In this document: positions 59,749 to 64,000 of the stretch, piece by piece | Position numbering within the stretch: the first letter of the stretch is position 1 | Layout: the number at the start of each line of letters is the position of its first letter | The notes under the pieces: model-generated | The model's input: the letters and a program-made list of their open reading frames with translations, nothing else | What the model was told of the DNA's origin: nothing | Databases searched by the model: none | Made by a program: the position numbers and the translations under genes | DNA from: Chitinivibrionales bacterium | Lineage (GTDB): Bacteria; Fibrobacterota; Chitinivibrionia; Chitinivibrionales; WJKA01 | Reading direction: 5' to 3' | Assembly (NCBI GenBank): GCA_014728215.1 | Contig: WJLZ01000044.1 | Span: 1-64,000 of the forward strand | DNA: 64,000 bases

Positions 59749-61578
59749 TTATAAGGTGAATATATCCAGCAATCCTGTTGTGAGCCACGGCACATAGGTA
59801 ATGAGGAGTACCGCAACGAGGAGTGCGATTAAAAAGGGGATAACATTTTTGTAAATTTTAATAAGCGGCTCGTTGAAACGGTATGAGGAAAGAAAGAGAT
59901 TCAATCCAACCGGCGGAGTAAGGTAGCCCAGTTCCAGATTCGCGAGGAATATAATTCCTAAATGCACAGGATGAATACCATAGGCTTCAGCCAGAGGGAT
60001 AATCAGAGGAACTACCACCATAATGGCTGAGAAAATATCCATAAAGCAACCGGTGATCAGAAGTGCAATGTTGAGAAGGATGAGAAAAACATATTTTGAT
60101 TGAATATTTTCTTTGCACCATGCTGCAAGGGACATCGGAACTTCGGCATCGATGATAAAATAGGAAAGTCCGTTGGCGACGGCAAGAATTATCAGCACAC
60201 CACCGATCAGAGGAATGCATTTGAGAAAAACGGAAGAGATCTCCTTAAGCTTGATATCTCTATGAATGAATACTTCCAGAATCAATGCATACACAACAGC
60301 AATTGCCCCTGTTTCCACAAGCGTTGTAATTCCCTTGAAAAAGAGAAAGATTGTCAGGATCGGCAGAAAGATTTCACCTGCGGCTCCGATCAGGGCAGAT
60401 ATAAGTTCTTTTATATTAAATGAGGGATAATTCGATTTGCGCTTTGCCGCATTACCGATACCGAGTAATGCAAGAGTAATTACCATCAAGGATCCCGGTA
60501 TAATACCGCCGATAAACATGTGCTTGATATTAACGTGTGAGACAACTCCATAGAGGATTATCGGTAAACTCGGGGGGAATAAAAGACCGATACTGCCCGA
60601 TGCGGTGAGCAGGCCTGAGGTGAATTTTTTGGAATGACCACCTTCGATAAGTACATATGAGAGGAGCCCTCCCAGGGCAAGGATTGTCACGCCCGATGCT
60701 CCGGTGAAGGTGGTGAAAAAGGCGCAGACGATAATTGCCATAATTGCAAGGCCGCCCGGAAGCCGCCCGAAAGCCGCATTGAACATCTTGACAAGCCGTT
60801 CTCCTGCCTTGCTTTCGGACAAAATGAAACCCGCAAGGGTAAAAAGTGGAATCGTCGGTATGATCGGGCCGGTCAGCATGGTGTAGGCCTCATTGGGTAT
60901 TACTGCAATAGATCCACCCGAATTATAAAAAAGAAGAACCGCCATTCCGCCGAGAATCACAAAGATGGGCGTTCCGAAGAATGCTGCAATAATAAGAAGA
61001 ATTGCACTCGGCCAGATAACATAGGCCATCAAATCCTGCAGAAAAAAGGCGAAGAGAGCAGTAAGTAAACCGCCACTCAGGGCAATAAGTTTATATGCGA
61101 TCCCTTTTGGAGCATGAGTAACAAATCTGATTGCCATTATACCGAAAGCAACGGGCATGATATACAGCACCGCCTGGATAGGGAATATTCCTACTTTCTG
61201 TTCCGGACCGAAGCCGATCTGCACGAGTTGCCGGGAACTGATCGCAAGGCTTATACAAATTGCCACCGAAAGACAGGCTTTGATGCTTTGGGCAATTCTT
61301 CTGGTCTGGGGCCCGACATGATCAATCAGTGCGCTGATTGCAAGATGTTTTTCCTCCCTCGAGGTAATCATGGCCCCGCCGAAGGCGATCCATAAGACAA
61401 GATGATAAACATAGTCGGATGAACCATGAATACCGCTGCCGAAAACACGAAAAATCACTTCAAGAGTGGGAAAAAGAGCAATACCCACAAGCACTATCGA
61501 GATGACGATATTTTCGGCTTTGCACAGAAATGAAAGGAGGGCACTGATGCTTTTTTTCATGAAGATCGTAGAGTGCAT
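59749..61578 (-). CDS. TRAP transporter permease with fused small (Q) and large (M) subunits
   Basis: 609 residues. The N-terminal ~170 form the four-helix DctQ part (ends near RFVTHAPKG), joined by extra helices to a DctM core of about a dozen spans (PIIPTIPLFTLAGFILSES, GSIGLLFPPSLPIILYG, ELGYLTPPVGLNLFLSS). It uses a sodium gradient to import an acid-type solute delivered by the binding protein upstream. The ATG at 61578 and an internal one at 61560 are both poor starts. The substrate-binding-protein gene ends 35 bp upstream on the same strand. Confidence 0.92.
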   Translation of the reverse strand: MHSTIFMKKSISALLSFLCKAENIVISIVLVGIALFPTLEVIFRVFGSGIHGSSDYVYHLVLWIAFGGAMITSREEKHLAISALIDHVGPQTRRIAQSIKACLSVAICISLAISSRQLVQIGFGPEQKVGIFPIQAVLYIMPVAFGIMAIRFVTHAPKGIAYKLIALSGGLLTALFAFFLQDLMAYVIWPSAILLIIAAFFGTPIFVILGGMAVLLFYNSGGSIAVIPNEAYTMLTGPIIPTIPLFTLAGFILSESKAGERLVKMFNAAFGRLPGGLAIMAIIVCAFFTTFTGASGVTILALGGLLSYVLIEGGHSKKFTSGLLTASGSIGLLFPPSLPIILYGVVSHVNIKHMFIGGIIPGSLMVITLALLGIGNAAKRKSNYPSFNIKELISALIGAAGEIFLPILTIFLFFKGITTLVETGAIAVVYALILEVFIHRDIKLKEISSVFLKCIPLIGGVLIILAVANGLSYFIIDAEVPMSLAAWCKENIQSKYVFLILLNIALLITGCFMDIFSAIMVVVPLIIPLAEAYGIHPVHLGIIFLANLELGYLTPPVGLNLFLSSYRFNEPLIKIYKNVIPFLIALLVAVLLITYVPWLTTGLLDIFTL

Positions 61579-61613
61579 ATCAATAGTTTTTAAATGAAGA
61601 ATGTCAACCGGAA

Positions 61614-62612
61614 TTATTCATTCTCGCTTTTGAATTCCCGAATCAGCGCTTCAATTTCGTTATATATTTCTTTCTCGAGTGAATTCCCGAAAACTTTCCG
61701 TGTTCCTTTTTCAACAACGCTTTTCCATTCCTGCAGGGCATCCTCGGAGACAGGGTTGATCGTCAATCCATGTTGTTTCATGATAATAACCGCTTTTTGA
61801 TCGGCTTCGGCAATTTCGCTTTCCATGGATTTACCGATTTTTCGTGCCGCTTTCAGAAGTTTCGGGCGGAGGTTTTTTGGTATTCTGTTCCAGGTTCTCC
61901 TGGAAATAATAACACCACCTAAAAGGGGAGCCCATTTAAGCTCGCACATGTTTTTTGCCAGCCCGAACCATTGATTGGTTGCCGCCGACAGAGGAGTGGT
62001 CGTGAATGCTTCAACCATACCGCTTTGAAGTGACGACATGAGATCGGTGACGGCAAGTGGCACCGGATGAAACCCCATTTCTTTCCAGGCCTGGACCCCG
62101 TCGGCATCACCGGCCCAGACAAACAGCTTCTGTTTCATAAGATCTTCGGGATACACTACCGGCTTCTTTGAAAAGAAATGAACCCATCCTACTTTATTCC
62201 AGAGAAGGATAACAAAACCTTTTTTTTCGAGCCCTTGCTCGAATTTCGGTTTCATTTTCTCCAGAACATAGTCAAGCTGTTCATCGGTGCGAACAAGCAG
62301 CGGCGCCTGAACATTGAGTATGAGAGGATAGATCCGTGTTAAGCCCACGCCGGTAATTCCGGCAGCATCGAGCTGGCCGATCCTCATCTTGCGTATCATA
62401 TCTTCTTCATCGCCGGCAATTCCTCCGGGATATATCTTGAACGATACCTTACCATCGGATAACTCTTTCCATTCTGCATTGATTTTGCGAAGGCCATTGT
62501 CCCAGGGAGAGCCTTCAGGTGCAAGAGTCCCGAGCTTAATGGTCAGGGCATTAAGCGGAAATACCAAAAACAATGCAGCGAGTATGACCAGACGAATTAT
62601 GGGAGTAATCAT
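61614..62612 (-). CDS. TRAP transporter substrate-binding protein (DctP family)
   Basis: 332 residues with a signal peptide cleaved near NALT (residue ~22). Family signatures are IKLGTLAPEGSPWDNGL, FKIYPGGIAGDEEDMIRKMRIGQLDAAGITG, and the Arg-rich helix near VIISRRTWNRI that usually holds a carboxylate ligand. It delivers its solute to the fused permease. The start overlaps the TatT stop as ATGA, so the three proteins are made in step. Closest in plan to TatT-linked binding proteins. Confidence 0.92.
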   Translation of the reverse strand: MITPIIRLVILAALFLVFPLNALTIKLGTLAPEGSPWDNGLRKINAEWKELSDGKVSFKIYPGGIAGDEEDMIRKMRIGQLDAAGITGVGLTRIYPLILNVQAPLLVRTDEQLDYVLEKMKPKFEQGLEKKGFVILLWNKVGWVHFFSKKPVVYPEDLMKQKLFVWAGDADGVQAWKEMGFHPVPLAVTDLMSSLQSGMVEAFTTTPLSAATNQWFGLAKNMCELKWAPLLGGVIISRRTWNRIPKNLRPKLLKAARKIGKSMESEIAEADQKAVIIMKQHGLTINPVSEDALQEWKSVVEKGTRKVFGNSLEKEIYNEIEALIREFKSENE

Positions 62613-63544
62613 TGTTCTATTTCTGCTCCTTTTTCTTCAGGAAGAAAGAAATTATCAATATGCGCAAGCATCCATTCCGCTCTCCTCCGGCTGATTATAT
62701 TCAACAGCCGGTTGCGGGGATACGCGTCGACATCGATGGATAAAATCTTTTTCATGAGCTGAATGAATTCTTCTTTGTATTGTTTTTTCACGCATACCGA
62801 GGTCGCGAGGGACATGTAGGGAGATGCCTTACTTCCCTGCGACAATTCAACGGCCTTTTTGAAATGTTCCCGTGCCTTTTGTTCACTTCCGCCCATAGAC
62901 GGGGGAATACTGCCGTAATAGGAGATAAAAAATTCATGACAGGATCCTTCACCAAAGGCTGGATTATATTCCATGCATTTTTCAACAAAGGCAACAGCCT
63001 TTGGCATGCTCATCAGCAGGCCGAGATTGAATTTATCGGTCGTCAGAGCGCCCATCCATGATGCTCCCGCCCAGTAGAGAAACGCGGTATCCGCTTCGGT
63101 TGTCATGGCTAATGCCGAATCGGCCGATTGCCTCAGCGCATCTCTGAATCCGGGATGGTTAATATCGAGTCCGGTCAGGATATAATTTCTTCCCCGGAGA
63201 AAGAGCTTTTTGGCCCGCTGGTTCATCTTTTTTCGTGTACTGATTTTTTCATCGGGCAATTGCGCCGCCGGACCCTGCACAAAGGCATAGGAATACAAGG
63301 TAAACGCCTTACCGGTGGCAAGGTGAAGCTCAGCATGTTCCGGGGTCTGCTCGAGCATGGTCTCGTACATTTTGAGTGCAAAGGGAAGCGCATCGGCAAC
63401 CAATTGCGGATCATTATCGCCGGTAAAAACAGTACTTCCTTCACCAGACAAAGCGTCGGCAACCGAATTGATCGCAATTTTTTTTACCGAACATCCGGAA
63501 AACAGCAGGAAAGCCAAAAGTACCTGAAAAGGAAATAATCTCAT
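62609..63544 (-). CDS. TatT-family TRAP-associated TPR lipoprotein
   Basis: I use the ATG at 63544, which opens a lipoprotein signal (LLFSGC, Cys 18); 15 further codons upstream are possible but bury the signal. The mature ~290 residues are all-helical with TPR-like packing (TPEHAELHLATGKAFTLYSY, AREHFKKAVELSQGSKASPY, YPRNRLLNIISRRRAEWML). It matches the T component of TRAP-associated systems, known from Treponema, which forms a trimer that docks the binding protein. It heads the TatT / DctP / DctQM operon. No clear ribosome-binding site is seen. Confidence 0.88.
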   Translation of the reverse strand: MRLFPFQVLLAFLLFSGCSVKKIAINSVADALSGEGSTVFTGDNDPQLVADALPFALKMYETMLEQTPEHAELHLATGKAFTLYSYAFVQGPAAQLPDEKISTRKKMNQRAKKLFLRGRNYILTGLDINHPGFRDALRQSADSALAMTTEADTAFLYWAGASWMGALTTDKFNLGLLMSMPKAVAFVEKCMEYNPAFGEGSCHEFFISYYGSIPPSMGGSEQKAREHFKKAVELSQGSKASPYMSLATSVCVKKQYKEEFIQLMKKILSIDVDAYPRNRLLNIISRRRAEWMLAHIDNFFLPEEKGAEIEQ

Positions 63545-63707
63545 ATAATGCACCATAGATATATATACTACAATTATTGTATGAAGCACTCAAGCTTCAT
63601 AAAGTAAAAATCAGTAAGGGCAGAGGTAATGTCAAACCGGCAGTAATAAAGACACCACAAGAGCTTCAGAAAAGACCTACAAAAGTATTTTTCTGCGGTG
63701 CTGCTGT

Positions 63708-64000
63708 TTAATATTCAAATACTATCGCCTGATGGCACTCAACTTTAGGGACGGTTACAAAAACGGTCTCGCCTTTGATTTCAAAATCCACCTTTTCTTT
63801 CTGCGGTGCCAGATATACATTTTTGATCTTTTCCGGAACAGTAACTTCAACAGGGATATAGTACAAGGGAACCATATCTTCAATAACCAGGCACCGTCCA
63901 CGTTGAATTGGCGGTGCATACAGCAGATGGGCAACGTAGCGCTTATGTGCCGGCTGGACAAGGAAATTGACCTTTGCCGCTGAAGGCATATCCACCTTGA
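63708..64000 (-). CDS. C-terminal end of a probable beta-galactosidase-like glycoside hydrolase, cut by window
   Basis: The frame is open through the last base of the window, so only the final ~97 residues are seen: VNFLVQPAHKRYVAHLLYAP, GRCLVIEDMVPLYYIPVEV, and VFVTVPKVECHQAIVFEY. Such a beta-sandwich tail, with the HLLYAPP and late GH/CH-AIVFE pattern, is typical of C-terminal domains in beta-galactosidase-trimerisation-like and related hydrolases. The catalytic domain is outside the window, so the activity is not established. The next gene downstream on this strand is tatT, 163 bp away. Confidence 0.6.
   Translation of the reverse strand, partial: KVDMPSAAKVNFLVQPAHKRYVAHLLYAPPIQRGRCLVIEDMVPLYYIPVEVTVPEKIKNVYLAPQKEKVDFEIKGETVFVTVPKVECHQAIVFEY

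Overview
The window comes from a diderm (Gram-negative) bacterium. It encodes apolipoprotein N-acyltransferase, a TolC/RND tripartite pump, many lipoprotein signal peptides, a bifunctional penicillin-binding protein and a TRAP transporter. A PorX-type (receiver + PglZ) regulator next to a sensor kinase, a lipoprotein with FecR, PKD and formylglycine-enzyme-like domains, and a secreted protein with a sorting-tail-like C-terminus suggest the FCB group, perhaps Fibrobacterota. This placement is inferred from gene content only. Two good sigma-28 promoters imply a flagellated cell, although no structural flagellar genes lie here. There is no rRNA, tRNA or CRISPR array. The one clear RNA gene is ssrA (tmRNA).

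Layout. 1-2760 is AT-rich: a cut-off M15 peptidase, a lipoprotein and a truncated third ORF on the plus strand meet the 3' end of a GT39-like gene on the minus strand near base 1216, where both frames break. 3197-4528 is a PIN-PhoH ATPase. 5002-12576 (minus) is a probable five-gene operon: two paralogous envelope proteins, TolC, periplasmic adaptor and RND permease. 12798-19437 (minus) is a tightly coupled run: secreted EEP-family hydrolase, Dus, PBP1-type enzyme, ferredoxin-tailed aldo/keto reductase. 19683-25878 (plus) holds a TPR-lytic transglycosylase, a beta-propeller protein, inositol-3-phosphate synthase and an exported histone-deacetylase-fold amidohydrolase. 26020-28131 is a TPR lipoprotein.

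28340-31463 is accessory DNA beside ssrA: a decayed serine recombinase, three unrecognised genes in one operon, a broken coiled-coil ORF, then tmRNA. This is the best candidate for something undescribed.

31786-38143 (minus) carries a STAS/FapA pair and a GT-B / lipoprotein / HEAT-repeat operon. 38361-38552 is a small sigma-28-driven gene. 38657-49581 is mostly housekeeping: M16C protease, RmuC, RsmE, Nudix, bifunctional nuclease, PurA, XPB helicase, methyltransferase, DUF116, NifU-type scaffold. 50070-59672 (plus) holds an FlgM-like gene, the FecR-PKD-FGE lipoprotein, Lnt, SerS, a PorY/PorX-like pair and TsaE. 59749-63544 (minus) is a TatT-associated TRAP transporter with fused Q and M subunits. 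The window ends inside a gene likely to encode a glycoside hydrolase.

Themes: envelope building and turnover (PBP, Slt, Lnt, RND, lipoproteins), translation and tRNA modification (Dus, RsmE, SerS, TsaE, tmRNA), and a likely type IX secretion regulatory pair.
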